A DNA stretch of 64,000 nt from an uncultured Deferribacteres bacterium (GTDB lineage: Bacteria > Zhuqueibacterota > JdFR-76 > DREG01): NCBI GenBank assembly GCA_913009825.1, contig CAJVYQ010000001.1:141692-205691 (forward strand), given 5' to 3'. Under the pieces are notes generated by a model. The model was not told the origin of the DNA. It searched no databases and worked only from the letters and a program-made list of their open reading frames with translations. A program made the position numbers and the translations under genes. This document shows positions 50,476 to 58,737 of the stretch, in pieces; position 1 is the first letter of the stretch; each line of letters opens with the position of its first letter.

Positions 50476-50850
50476 TTACCAGGGAATTACTTTTTCTTTC
50501 CGTCGCCTGGTTTTTTGTTTTTCAAATTTGTCTTTATCCAACGGCCGCATAATTTCATTTACAAATGAGCGGTCTAAACCGATATCATCCACTTCCGGGT
50601 TGACGCCGGGAACAACCAGAATGGTTTGCGGTCTTTCTATCCAGCCCCGAATCTCGATCTGATCCAGCATCAGCTTCAGTTGTTCTTTTCCGGGGGCTGC
50701 CTTCTGTTTGGCAGTATTTTGTTTTGTTGCTTTTCCCTGAGCAAAACCGTTGCTGTACCCGACAAAAAACAGGCAAGCTAAAACCATAAAAACGGATTTA
50801 TTAAATTTTATCTTCATACTGATCTGATCTGTCATCCGGTTATTCTTCAT
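50476..50850 (-). CDS. Small secreted protein of the ExbBD operon
   Basis: I know no family. The open frame starts at 50850, overlapping the stop of the TPR gene by 11 bases; a later ATG (50817) gives a cleaner signal peptide (MKIKFNKSVFMVLACLFFVG). The mature part is about 95 residues, basic, with KQKAAPGKEQLKLMLDQIEI, RGWIERPQTILVVPGVNPEV and RSFVNEIMRPLDKDKFEKQK, and ends in KTRRRKEKVIPW. Its place between the TPR gene and exbB, in the same operon, suggests a periplasmic or membrane-associated part of the machine. Confidence 0.7.
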   Translation of the reverse strand: MKNNRMTDQISMKIKFNKSVFMVLACLFFVGYSNGFAQGKATKQNTAKQKAAPGKEQLKLMLDQIEIRGWIERPQTILVVPGVNPEVDDIGLDRSFVNEIMRPLDKDKFEKQKTRRRKEKVIPW

Positions 50851-53704
50851 CTTTTAACACTTGTGAAAGCATGGAAATTCTGCTTTTGCTCAAGGTGATC
50901 CAGGTGTTTTTGATACTATTCTTTTGTGCTTGTTTTAAATTGGATTGATAAGCCAGCATTGCCTTTTTCTGGAATGGTCTCGCCGTAATCTTTAATTGAT
51001 TTTCGTACTCCAGCGTCTGCTCTTCATTCAACCCGGACGGCACCTGAGAGGTGATGATTGCATTGGCAAAATCTTCAAAAGTTTTACCAATTTTATAGGA
51101 AGAACTGGTTGTCCATTCGCCGATCCTGTACTTCGCCGCGGCTGCGTAATTTTTCAATACGGTTCTCATAGCATTCGATTTACGCATCAGGCTTTCTTTG
51201 AATGGCAAAGTAAGATCGATGCCGGCATACCGGATATAACTGATTTCTCCCAACATAAACTGTGCTTGCGCAACAAAATAGGTGTTTACCGATTGTTTTC
51301 CCTTTATAGAATTATAGTATTGGTTCGTTTTGTTAAAAGCGTTTTCCGCTTTCTTGAATACATCCATCTCATAGTAAGCCAAACCGGTTTTACAATAGGC
51401 TTGCAGGAGTTTATCGGGATCATGAGCAAATTTAATATATTCATCAAAAACATCGATTGCTTTCCGCCACATTTTTGCCTTGGAATAGCAAACACCGGCG
51501 GTAAATATGGCAAGGTTCCGATTGGGGGAATTGGTATTACGCAGTTTCAGATAATTTTCTGCAGCTTTATCCCACTGTTCTACATTCTCCCGAAAACGTG
51601 CGGCACGCAATACACACATTTCCATGAGTCTGGAGTTGGGGTATTTTTCGATGAAATTTTCAAAAATCAAAGCGGCTTTTGCAGTATCGCCGAGAGCCAG
51701 CATCACATTCCCTGCTTCCACAAGCGATTGTTCTGCAATCTGAGACCTTGGATACTGCGTGGCCGCCGTTGCGAATTCTTCGGCCGCCGTTTTTAAATTG
51801 CCGGCTTTTTTAGATTTTTCCGCCAGTTTATAGTGAGAAGAAGCCATGCGAACTTTCGCCCGTTTAACCAAATCCATGGTATCGGGAAGCATGGTAACGA
51901 CGGTATTATACCATTTTTCCGCCTGTTCATAATCCTCTTCCTGAAAATAAGACTGGGCGATTAATGTTGCAGCCCTGGCAAACTGCGGGTGGTGCGGATA
52001 ATCCTGAACCACTTTAAAATAAATCCGTCTCGCCAAATCGAAACGGTTAATTTCATTCAGAACCTCCGCTTCTTTCATAAAAATATCCACTACACGAGGG
52101 TCATTAGGTATGATTTTAAGAACATCGTTACAAGCTAAAATAAACTGCTGTGTTGCAGGATTTCCCACTTCGATGGTTACATTTCCTTCCAAACCATAAA
52201 AACCATCCAGCGTAAATTTTTGCGGATTGATTGTCTTGTAAAGGTTAGAGGCTTGATAATAGCTTAATACCGAACTGTAAGCAGCGTCCATCGAATAGCC
52301 ATTGCGGGGATAGATTGTATATACCTTTTTATATTCTTCCGCCGCCGACTCGAATTGTTTAAGGGCGTAATAGCAATCGGCCAAATTAAATCTTACTTTG
52401 TAGGCAATGGAATCATCGGGGAACGAAGTAAGAAAATAGTTATATTGTTGAATTGCCAAATTATAATCAAAGCCGTTTTGCTCGGTTGTTCTGGCCTGCA
52501 TTTGATGATAAATCCCTTTTTGGTACAGCGCATCTTTCACTAAATTTAATGCGCGCACCTGTACCAAAGAGTCGGATTGGCTTTGATACCACGAACTTTC
52601 CTGATTGAAATTATTAATGAGAACGCCTCGCTCCTCGTTGGCGGCCGTCAAATCCCACTTTTTATAATAAGCATCGATTATTTTCTGAACATAAAATGGT
52701 GCATCGGGATGGAGGGGAAAATTTTTCAGAAGCAGTATAAATGTTTGAACCGCTTCGTCCAACCGATCCTGTTTCAGATAGATATCACCCAATTGAGATA
52801 GAATTTGGTTCCGGTATAACTCATTCTCTAATTTGGAGTTTAAAAATTGAAATGTACTTTCCGGATCGCCAAAATCAACAAAACAAACCGCTACGTATGT
52901 TATTGCTTCCTGTTTCAGATCGGCAGCGTTTCTGTCCAGCTTCTGTGGTTGAATACGCTGCAGGACATCGATATCTTTCAATAAGGTAAGAAAATAGCTG
53001 ATCGCATCGGGGTAATGATTGATATTGTAATTTGCCCATCCCAGTTTATATAGAGACATGTCATAAAAGGAGCTGCTCCACATTTCCGGCGCAATTAATT
53101 TTTCATAATAGCTGATCGCATCTTCAAATTTGCCTTTACTAAAATAGTGTTCTCCCAAACGGAAATAGGATTCCGGTACCAGGTTGCTGAGAGGAACTGC
53201 CGCAATTAATCTTTTATAATATTGAACGCTCTTTTCCGTGTTTTCTTCTTCCTGATGACAAAGTGCCAGACGGTAAAGCACTTTATCGATAAAACGGACA
53301 TATCCGTAATTATCTAACAGTTCATACATATATTTTATAGCATTGCCAAAATTAATCCGGGGAAGAACCGGTTCAATACTTATCTCTTTATTCTTAAATT
53401 TTTTATATTTTTCTTCATATTCCTCCATCGATCTTCTAAAATCATTCCGCGCTTTGCGGATATAGAGTTCAGAGAGTTGAAACAGAATGGTTGGCATAAA
53501 TTCTTTGCCGGCGTCTGATAATAAATTTTCACTTTTCTGAATCGCCAGGTTCAATTCCGCATTGCTCATCTCACGGCCGCTCAGTTCCATCCTATCGATG
53601 GCGTTGTTCAGTTTATTTAATCTGTTTTTATTTTGTGCAGGCGCTAATTGGTAAAGATTGTTCAAACCGAACAAAATAATCCCAATTAAGAAAGCATGTC
53701 TCAT
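50840..53704 (-). CDS. Large tetratricopeptide-repeat protein of the ExbBD operon
   Basis: The 954-residue protein has a signal peptide (MRHAFLIGIILFGLNNLYQL) and is nearly all helical repeats from about 30 to 850. Examples are YFRLGEHYFSKGKFEDAISY, LSQLGDIYLKQDRLDEAVQT, NLADCYYALKQFESAAEEYK, LIAQSYFQEEDYEQAEKWYN and FTAGVCYSKAKMWRKAIDVF, in the long style of BamD/YbgF/GltE-type repeats. It is probably a periplasmic scaffold. The start overlaps the upstream TPR gene by 4 bases (ATGA), so translation is coupled. GltE- and CglB-like TPR proteins occur in Agl-Glt machines, which supports the link. Confidence 0.88.
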   Translation of the reverse strand: MRHAFLIGIILFGLNNLYQLAPAQNKNRLNKLNNAIDRMELSGREMSNAELNLAIQKSENLLSDAGKEFMPTILFQLSELYIRKARNDFRRSMEEYEEKYKKFKNKEISIEPVLPRINFGNAIKYMYELLDNYGYVRFIDKVLYRLALCHQEEENTEKSVQYYKRLIAAVPLSNLVPESYFRLGEHYFSKGKFEDAISYYEKLIAPEMWSSSFYDMSLYKLGWANYNINHYPDAISYFLTLLKDIDVLQRIQPQKLDRNAADLKQEAITYVAVCFVDFGDPESTFQFLNSKLENELYRNQILSQLGDIYLKQDRLDEAVQTFILLLKNFPLHPDAPFYVQKIIDAYYKKWDLTAANEERGVLINNFNQESSWYQSQSDSLVQVRALNLVKDALYQKGIYHQMQARTTEQNGFDYNLAIQQYNYFLTSFPDDSIAYKVRFNLADCYYALKQFESAAEEYKKVYTIYPRNGYSMDAAYSSVLSYYQASNLYKTINPQKFTLDGFYGLEGNVTIEVGNPATQQFILACNDVLKIIPNDPRVVDIFMKEAEVLNEINRFDLARRIYFKVVQDYPHHPQFARAATLIAQSYFQEEDYEQAEKWYNTVVTMLPDTMDLVKRAKVRMASSHYKLAEKSKKAGNLKTAAEEFATAATQYPRSQIAEQSLVEAGNVMLALGDTAKAALIFENFIEKYPNSRLMEMCVLRAARFRENVEQWDKAAENYLKLRNTNSPNRNLAIFTAGVCYSKAKMWRKAIDVFDEYIKFAHDPDKLLQAYCKTGLAYYEMDVFKKAENAFNKTNQYYNSIKGKQSVNTYFVAQAQFMLGEISYIRYAGIDLTLPFKESLMRKSNAMRTVLKNYAAAAKYRIGEWTTSSSYKIGKTFEDFANAIITSQVPSGLNEEQTLEYENQLKITARPFQKKAMLAYQSNLKQAQKNSIKNTWITLSKSRISMLSQVLKDEE

Positions 53705-54450
53705 TTTTCCTGCTCCTTCAAGAAAAGGGCACGAGAGATACCGTATTCTGCATAGCTGCGCCAGTCCCTCGCTCGAATTTTAAGCAAAATTCTGATCGAT
53801 TGTAATGTTTGTACCATTTCAGTTAAACTCTTTTTTTCCTGATCAATTTTACGCAACAATTCCGACCGCCGTTTCTCAATCTCCCGGATTTCCTTTTTCA
53901 TATATCCGGGTATCCACTTCCGCGACGGAAGGTGCAGCGTCTGCAACAATTTCGATTCCTGTAAAAGCAAATCCAGACGCTGTTGCTCTATTTGTTGTTC
54001 GATTGGCGCTATTTTCCCGGAAATACTTTCCAACAATGCGCCATTTTCCGATTTAGACGGAAACCGGTTGAGTATCTGACTGAAATAAGAGATCGCCTTG
54101 TCGTACAGACGGATTTTCAAATGCGCCTGCCCCAAAAGCAGATACACTTCCGGCAAATACTCGCTCCCCTGAAAATCAGCAACAAATATTTCCAACGGTT
54201 TAACCATTTTGTAATGTTGCTGCAATTTCAAATAACACCATCCCAACGCCAAAAGAGCCCTGGGATAATTTTCATCATCCGATGGCACATCTTTCAAATA
54301 GCTAATGGACTGATTAAAATCTCCCAACTCAAAATAAGTTAAACCTAGAACCAGTTTGGTCCTGTTTTGCAACAATAACCATTTCTTATATAATTTCGGC
54401 AGAACAAGGATCTTTTTTAAGTCAACGAGGGCCTCGTCAATATTTTTTTT
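53701..54450 (-). CDS. TPR protein, C-terminal part after a frameshift
   Basis: This frame is open from 54450 but has no ATG; the first possible start is a TTG at 54375 without a ribosome site. It continues the TPR protein at 54417-55058: across the A10 run (54443-54452) the text goes from ALANFKKK to NIDEALVDLKKILVLPKLYK, then LTYFELGDFNQSISYLKDV, a natural TPR sequence. It holds about two more TPR pairs (LALGWCYLKLQQHYKMVKPL, LLGQAHLKIRLYDKAISYFS), then a long coiled coil (about 120-210; LDLLLQESKLLQTL, IEKRRSELLRKIDQEKKSL). A single extra A, or a -1 ribosomal slip, would join both parts into one protein of about 451 residues. Confidence 0.75.
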   Translation of the reverse strand, partial: KKNIDEALVDLKKILVLPKLYKKWLLLQNRTKLVLGLTYFELGDFNQSISYLKDVPSDDENYPRALLALGWCYLKLQQHYKMVKPLEIFVADFQGSEYLPEVYLLLGQAHLKIRLYDKAISYFSQILNRFPSKSENGALLESISGKIAPIEQQIEQQRLDLLLQESKLLQTLHLPSRKWIPGYMKKEIREIEKRRSELLRKIDQEKKSLTEMVQTLQSIRILLKIRARDWRSYAEYGISRALFLKEQEK

Positions 54451-55058
54451 TTAAAGTTAGCCAGCGCTCTGGTATAAAGAGCGAAGCCCCAAAATTCACT
54501 ACCTTCTTCAACAGCATTAAGCGTCAAAATGGCATTTTCAAAATCATTTTGATAGAAAAAACTTTGTCCGGCATAATAAAAAATCCCCTCTCCCACATTT
54601 GCGTCGGGATATTTTTCCCGTAGTATCTTAAAATAATCAATTGCCAACTCATATTTCCCCTGCTCATAAAACAGTTTTTCCAAGCCATAAACGGCGAAAG
54701 GGACCATCGGACTCTGAAGATTATTGCGAATCAAATAATCGTACACTTCTTTTCCGGCTTTGTAAAGATCCATCTCCACCAGGTAATTACCCAATTCATA
54801 AAGCGTTTCATCAATTTTACTGTAATTCTGGTAGTAATCCAAAATGACAATTAAGTCCTGAACCGCTTTGCTCAACTCTCCCCGCTGGGCTTTTACCCTG
54901 GAGCGCTTTAAAATTTTATCAGCTGCGTATTCTCTTTCTTTATCTAATTTCTGTACCGGTTGCTGGCTAAATACAGATTGAGAGATAAAAAGTGTGCTTA
55001 AAAGTGAAATAAAAACAAGTCGAATTTTTATGATAAACGGGTTCATTTGGCTTTGCAT
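54417..55058 (-). CDS. TPR protein, N-terminal part before a frameshift
   Basis: The 213-residue frame starts with a signal peptide (MNPFIIKIRLVFISLLSTLF, from the second ATG at 55046, or four residues earlier at 55058). TPR-like pairs follow (VQDLIVILDYYQNYSKIDET, PFAVYGLEKLFYEQGKYELA, FFYQNDFENAILTLNAVEEG). It ends abruptly after an A10 run with the unrelated tail ILTRPSLT. The true partner is the frame at 53701-54450. The gene lies 4 bases below the outer-membrane protein gene in the same operon. The product is either cut short or completed by frameshifting. Confidence 0.8.
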   Translation of the reverse strand: MQSQMNPFIIKIRLVFISLLSTLFISQSVFSQQPVQKLDKEREYAADKILKRSRVKAQRGELSKAVQDLIVILDYYQNYSKIDETLYELGNYLVEMDLYKAGKEVYDYLIRNNLQSPMVPFAVYGLEKLFYEQGKYELAIDYFKILREKYPDANVGEGIFYYAGQSFFYQNDFENAILTLNAVEEGSEFWGFALYTRALANFKKKILTRPSLT

Positions 55059-55062
55059 TTCC

Positions 55063-56115
55063 TTACTTTTTTTTCTTCTTTTTTTTATTTTCCTGCTTTT
55101 TTAACAACTCCCGCATCTGCTTAAGTTCCTCTTCTGCAGATAAACGTTTCTGCCGGATCATCTGTTGTTTTTTAAGATCTTCCTCTCTCTCCTTTTCCCG
55201 TCTGCGTTTCTCGGCATATTCATTTACGTAGCCGCGCAAAGGAATATATTTGGCGATGCCTAACCAAATCTTCCAGTCTGCCATCTTTTTGGATTTAAAA
55301 AAAGTCAGGTCTGAAGGTTTCATTAGATTGATATCATTCGCCAGAGTGAAGATTAAATTGTAAGGGCCTAAAAACACAAAACCCTGAGTTGAAACCTGAT
55401 AATTTTCCGAGAAAAGAATATCCTTCCTGTTTGAGAATTGTTCTGTATAGTACTCCCAGAAAAAGATCACATTTTTCACCGAGAATTTCAATCCGCCGCC
55501 TAAATAATATTGATCGATATCGGCGGCAAAAAATCCATCGCTGAGATTCCTGTCGATCAAACCAACATTAAAATAAAATTTCAACGGGAAATAGATCACA
55601 TCGGTCAGATCCAGAGATAGATTTGCTCCCGGTTTCCAGCTAAGATTATCGGAAGTGAACGGTTCATACGGCAAATTATGATTCACACCGGTCGGTATAA
55701 TCAGTTGATTTTGCACGCTCATGCCTATAATGGATCTTTCGCCAAGAGGAATCCGCATTTTCAACCCAATCTCCGTATCACCGAATGGCCCCCAGATGTG
55801 CTGTTGATCATCCTGGTAGGCTACAAATTGCGCAGTCAGTTCCACACTATTTGCCAAACCATAGGTTGCATTTACGCTAAAATGATAATCTTTTGCTAAC
55901 CCTCCTGAACCGCCCTTTTTAAAAAATGCGGAGCCAAAACCGCCCAGGTAAAGGTCTCCCTTCTGCACCAGCAGCGCATCCTGTACCCGAACCAACCCCC
56001 GGCCGCCGTGAAGACCAATTTGTCCGTAAAGATTCGAAAAGCCATCAAGAAACATGACCGAGATCAACAAAATCAGCCCAAACCATTTGCCGCTATTTTT
56101 TTTCAATAAATACAT
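55063..56115 (-). CDS. Putative outer-membrane beta-barrel protein with Lys-rich coiled-coil tail
   Basis: The ATG at 56115 gives a usable signal peptide (MYLLKKNSGKWFGLILLISV); the frame runs upstream only to a TTG. The 350-residue protein reads as alternating amphipathic strands with aromatic ends (LVRVQDALLVQKGDLYLGGF, YHFSVNATYGLANSVELTAQ, DTEIGLKMRIPLGERSIIGM, LKFYFNVGLIDRN, NVIFFWEYYTEQF), typical of an outer-membrane porin-like barrel. The last 60 residues are a charged helix (KRRREKEREEDLKKQQMIRQ) ending in poly-Lys. It leads the operon with TPR, ExbBD and AgmX-type genes, so it is the outer-membrane end of that machine in my reading. Confidence 0.72.
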   Translation of the reverse strand: MYLLKKNSGKWFGLILLISVMFLDGFSNLYGQIGLHGGRGLVRVQDALLVQKGDLYLGGFGSAFFKKGGSGGLAKDYHFSVNATYGLANSVELTAQFVAYQDDQQHIWGPFGDTEIGLKMRIPLGERSIIGMSVQNQLIIPTGVNHNLPYEPFTSDNLSWKPGANLSLDLTDVIYFPLKFYFNVGLIDRNLSDGFFAADIDQYYLGGGLKFSVKNVIFFWEYYTEQFSNRKDILFSENYQVSTQGFVFLGPYNLIFTLANDINLMKPSDLTFFKSKKMADWKIWLGIAKYIPLRGYVNEYAEKRRREKEREEDLKKQQMIRQKRLSAEEELKQMRELLKKQENKKKKKKK

Positions 56116-56259
56116 AATGTCCAAATCAACAAATGAGTTTACTAAATTAATTATAAATTTCAATTTAACATTTCATTTCTATATTTTCAAGATATTCTTG
56201 ATTTTCCCCGAAATTTACACACGATCACAGCCAATCTACCTTCTTCCCGTCCAATTAGG

Positions 56260-56892
56260 TTAATTTTCCCGTTTAAAAGTTTCATAAATCCTATCGATAT
56301 TTTCCCGTGTCCAATCAGATTCCTTCAGAAAATCATGACCATCGGTATTTATTATTTGAACCGGATGCCGGTCACGCCAATTTTTGATCCATTTTTCATA
56401 GGCCAGATTCAACTGGAACAGATACTCTTTGTCAATATTGCGCTCTACATCACGCCATCTTTTACGAATCCGGCTGAGCAAGGTCCAGGGCGAACCTCTT
56501 AAATAGACCGTTAAATCAGGCGGTCGCAACACATGCAGCATGGATTCATAAAGTTCTCGATATGTGTGATAGTCCTGTTCGGAAAATAATTCCTGTTGAT
56601 ATAAATTGGTTACAAAAACCTCCGCGTCTTCATAGATACTGCGATCCTGAGTCACCGGGATATTTATCTGATTGATCCGGATATGCGCCTTAAACCTTTG
56701 GGTTAAAAAATAAATCTGAGAGTGAAAACCCCAACGACGCATATCATTATAAAATAAACCTAAATACGGATTTTCCTTTACTTTTTCAAAATAAGGCTGC
56801 CAGTCTAACCGCTCGCTAAGTAAGCGTGTAAATGTTGTCTTCCCGACGCCGATATTGCCGGCAATGACTAAAAAAAAACCGTTTTTTTTCAT
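56260..56892 (-). CDS. Deoxynucleoside kinase (dGK/dAK family)
   Basis: The start is the ATG at 56892, directly after a GTG. The 210-residue protein has the P-loop IAGNIGVGKTTFTRLL (about 11-26), the substrate-binding FYNDMRRWGFHSQIYFLTQR (about 48-67), the DRS motif in VTQDRSIYEDAEVF (about 80), and the lid region RIRKRWRDVERNIDKEY. It matches the dNK family, which phosphorylates deoxyadenosine, deoxyguanosine or deoxycytidine in salvage. The specific base cannot be told. It is cytosolic and monocistronic. A P-loop kinase of another type is unlikely. Confidence 0.92.
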   Translation of the reverse strand: MKKNGFFLVIAGNIGVGKTTFTRLLSERLDWQPYFEKVKENPYLGLFYNDMRRWGFHSQIYFLTQRFKAHIRINQINIPVTQDRSIYEDAEVFVTNLYQQELFSEQDYHTYRELYESMLHVLRPPDLTVYLRGSPWTLLSRIRKRWRDVERNIDKEYLFQLNLAYEKWIKNWRDRHPVQIINTDGHDFLKESDWTRENIDRIYETFKREN

Positions 56893-57170
56893 CACAATAC
56901 AGAATTATTAATTATTGCATATTTCATGCCATGTCCGGAACCGATTAGTTGTTCACACTAACTTCAATTTTTATCATTAATTGCAAAATCATTAATGAGC
57001 TTATGTTCTTTTTTAAATGAGCCGGAACGAAACAGTGATGTGTCAAAATCAAACAATAAACGGACAATAAATTTAGCCGGCCGCTATAATTGGGAATTTA
57101 AACTTTTTATTGTAAAAAGCAAAGTTCTAATTTCATCTTTTTTATTAACCGGCATTGGTTTTCTCAGAAA

Positions 57171-57641
57171 TCAGAAACTGTGTTCTTCTTCAATTTCAAT
57201 TATGGCATTCATAAATTCTTTACCATTGATTGCGTGCCGCATGACATGGCGGAATGAACTGTTTTTTACCATTCTGGATATGGTTGCTAACGTGGTTAAA
57301 TAGATTCTCAACTCCGGAGCGTGAACAGCAATCAGAAAAATGAAGCGTACTTTTATACCATCGACAGCATCGAAATCAATGCCATTTTGGGTGCGGGCAA
57401 AAGCGATGATAATTTCTTCTACCTGGTTTGTCCTGGCGTGCGGAATAGCAACTTCGTCACCGATACCTGTGCCACCCAATTGTTCCCGTTCCAAAACCTC
57501 CGCTTTGAATTTTTCATAATTTTTAATCTTTCCGGTTTTTTCACACATCTTTTCAATCATGTTTGTCAACACCTGTTTTCCGGTTTCCCCCGGGATATCA
57601 AGAAAGATCAAATCCTCTGACAATAACTCAGAAATCCGCAA
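57171..57641 (-). CDS. PTS IIA domain protein (PtsN/EIIA-Ntr like)
   Basis: The start is TTG at 57641, chosen since AAAGGAG lies six bases upstream and no ATG is near. The 156-residue protein is one PTS_EIIA_2 domain, with the phospho-acceptor His in GDEVAIPHARTNQVEEIIIA (about 62-81) and IKVRFIFLIAVHAPELRIYL, TLATISRMVKNSSFRHVMRH. PtsN-like proteins are usually regulatory phospho-carriers linked to nitrogen, potassium or envelope control, rather than sugar transporters; no IIB or IIC lies nearby. It is cytosolic. It is probably in one transcript with the patatin gene upstream, 137 bases away. Confidence 0.88.
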   Translation of the reverse strand: MRISELLSEDLIFLDIPGETGKQVLTNMIEKMCEKTGKIKNYEKFKAEVLEREQLGGTGIGDEVAIPHARTNQVEEIIIAFARTQNGIDFDAVDGIKVRFIFLIAVHAPELRIYLTTLATISRMVKNSSFRHVMRHAINGKEFMNAIIEIEEEHSF

Positions 57642-57778
57642 TTTTTCTCCTTTGCAATTTCAGTTTAAAATTCACAGTGGGAATCGGAATAAGAACGGCC
57701 TGCCTAAACCCAATGCCCTGCAAGCAATCATGAGATCAAACATAAATTCAGATTTCAGGAAAGATTGTCCTCTCACAA

Positions 57779-58729
57779 TCAGCCGGCATTTTTCACTTCA
57801 ATCAAAGTCTCATCAATATTTTGCCGCAAATTCAGTTTTTTTCTTCGATAGCCGTGCAACTTTTTTCGAATGATTGGCAGCGCCATCATGGCAATCTGTT
57901 CTCCCTTGGCAATCGCTTCCTCATAATGCTCAAATTCCGACCAGTGAAGATGTCCGATTTGAGGGCGTAAAACCACATCCGCATCGTTAAGAAGAGTTTT
58001 GTTGTACCGGTTCCCCGTAATTGCAGACGACCGGAAAATGATTTTTATCACATTATCCAGGACGGGGTTTTCTTCCAATTCCTGGCTTACATTGACAGCA
58101 ATGACAAAATCCGCTCCCAGTTCTTTTGCCGCCGGCACCGGCACTACTTGTAACACAGCGCCATCCACCAATAGCTTTCCATTATATTCCACCGGCGCAA
58201 AATATCCGGGAAGAGAAGAACTTGCATCTACCGCCGTTCGGATGCTTCCTTCACCGAACACCATCTCCTTTGCGCCGATCATATCAACCGCCACAGCAAA
58301 AAAGGGGATTTTACAGGTTTCAATCCTTTGATCCGGAAGCAAAAAATCGATCACTTTCCGCAGGCGGATGTGCTTGACAATTCCTTCACGGGAATAGGCC
58401 ATATTCACAACGATTCTCTCTTTCAACCTTGTTGTCAGTTGATCAAAAAAATTTTCATCTTCCTGCTTCTTGATCACTTTTTTTAAACCGGATTCTTCAT
58501 AAATATCACTTTTTACAAGTTCGGCCAATCGTTCTTCAACCGAACGGGCATTCTGTAATTGACAATACATGCCGCCGAACAAAGCGCCGGCGCTGGTGCC
58601 AACAATCATATCGATGGGGATATTTTCCCGTTCAAAAACTTTAAGCACGCCGATGTGCGCCATACCACGCGCGCCGCCCCCGCCTAAAACAAGGGCAACT
58701 TTAGCGGGTTTTTTGGATTTAAAAAACAT
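57779..58729 (-). CDS. Patatin-like phospholipase (RssA/YchK type)
   Basis: The 316-residue cytosolic protein has the patatin oxyanion loop GGGGARGMAHIGVL (about 16-29), the nucleophile motif GTSAG (about 44-48) and the catalytic Asp in LLVDGAVLQVVPVPAAKELG (DGA, about 190). All catalytic parts are present, so it is likely an active serine-Asp lipid acyl hydrolase. Its C-terminal third (about 225-316) is family-specific. It starts 8 bases after the stop of the subtilase gene upstream on the same strand, so co-transcription is likely. Confidence 0.92.
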   Translation of the reverse strand: MFFKSKKPAKVALVLGGGGARGMAHIGVLKVFERENIPIDMIVGTSAGALFGGMYCQLQNARSVEERLAELVKSDIYEESGLKKVIKKQEDENFFDQLTTRLKERIVVNMAYSREGIVKHIRLRKVIDFLLPDQRIETCKIPFFAVAVDMIGAKEMVFGEGSIRTAVDASSSLPGYFAPVEYNGKLLVDGAVLQVVPVPAAKELGADFVIAVNVSQELEENPVLDNVIKIIFRSSAITGNRYNKTLLNDADVVLRPQIGHLHWSEFEHYEEAIAKGEQIAMMALPIIRKKLHGYRRKKLNLRQNIDETLIEVKNAG

Positions 58730-58737
58730 TTATCCGG

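Noticed and set aside
56995..57303. Open frame of 102 codons on the plus strand next to the PTS IIA gene
   Set aside because: It overlaps the ptsN-like gene on the opposite strand, has no ribosome site and no family pattern.
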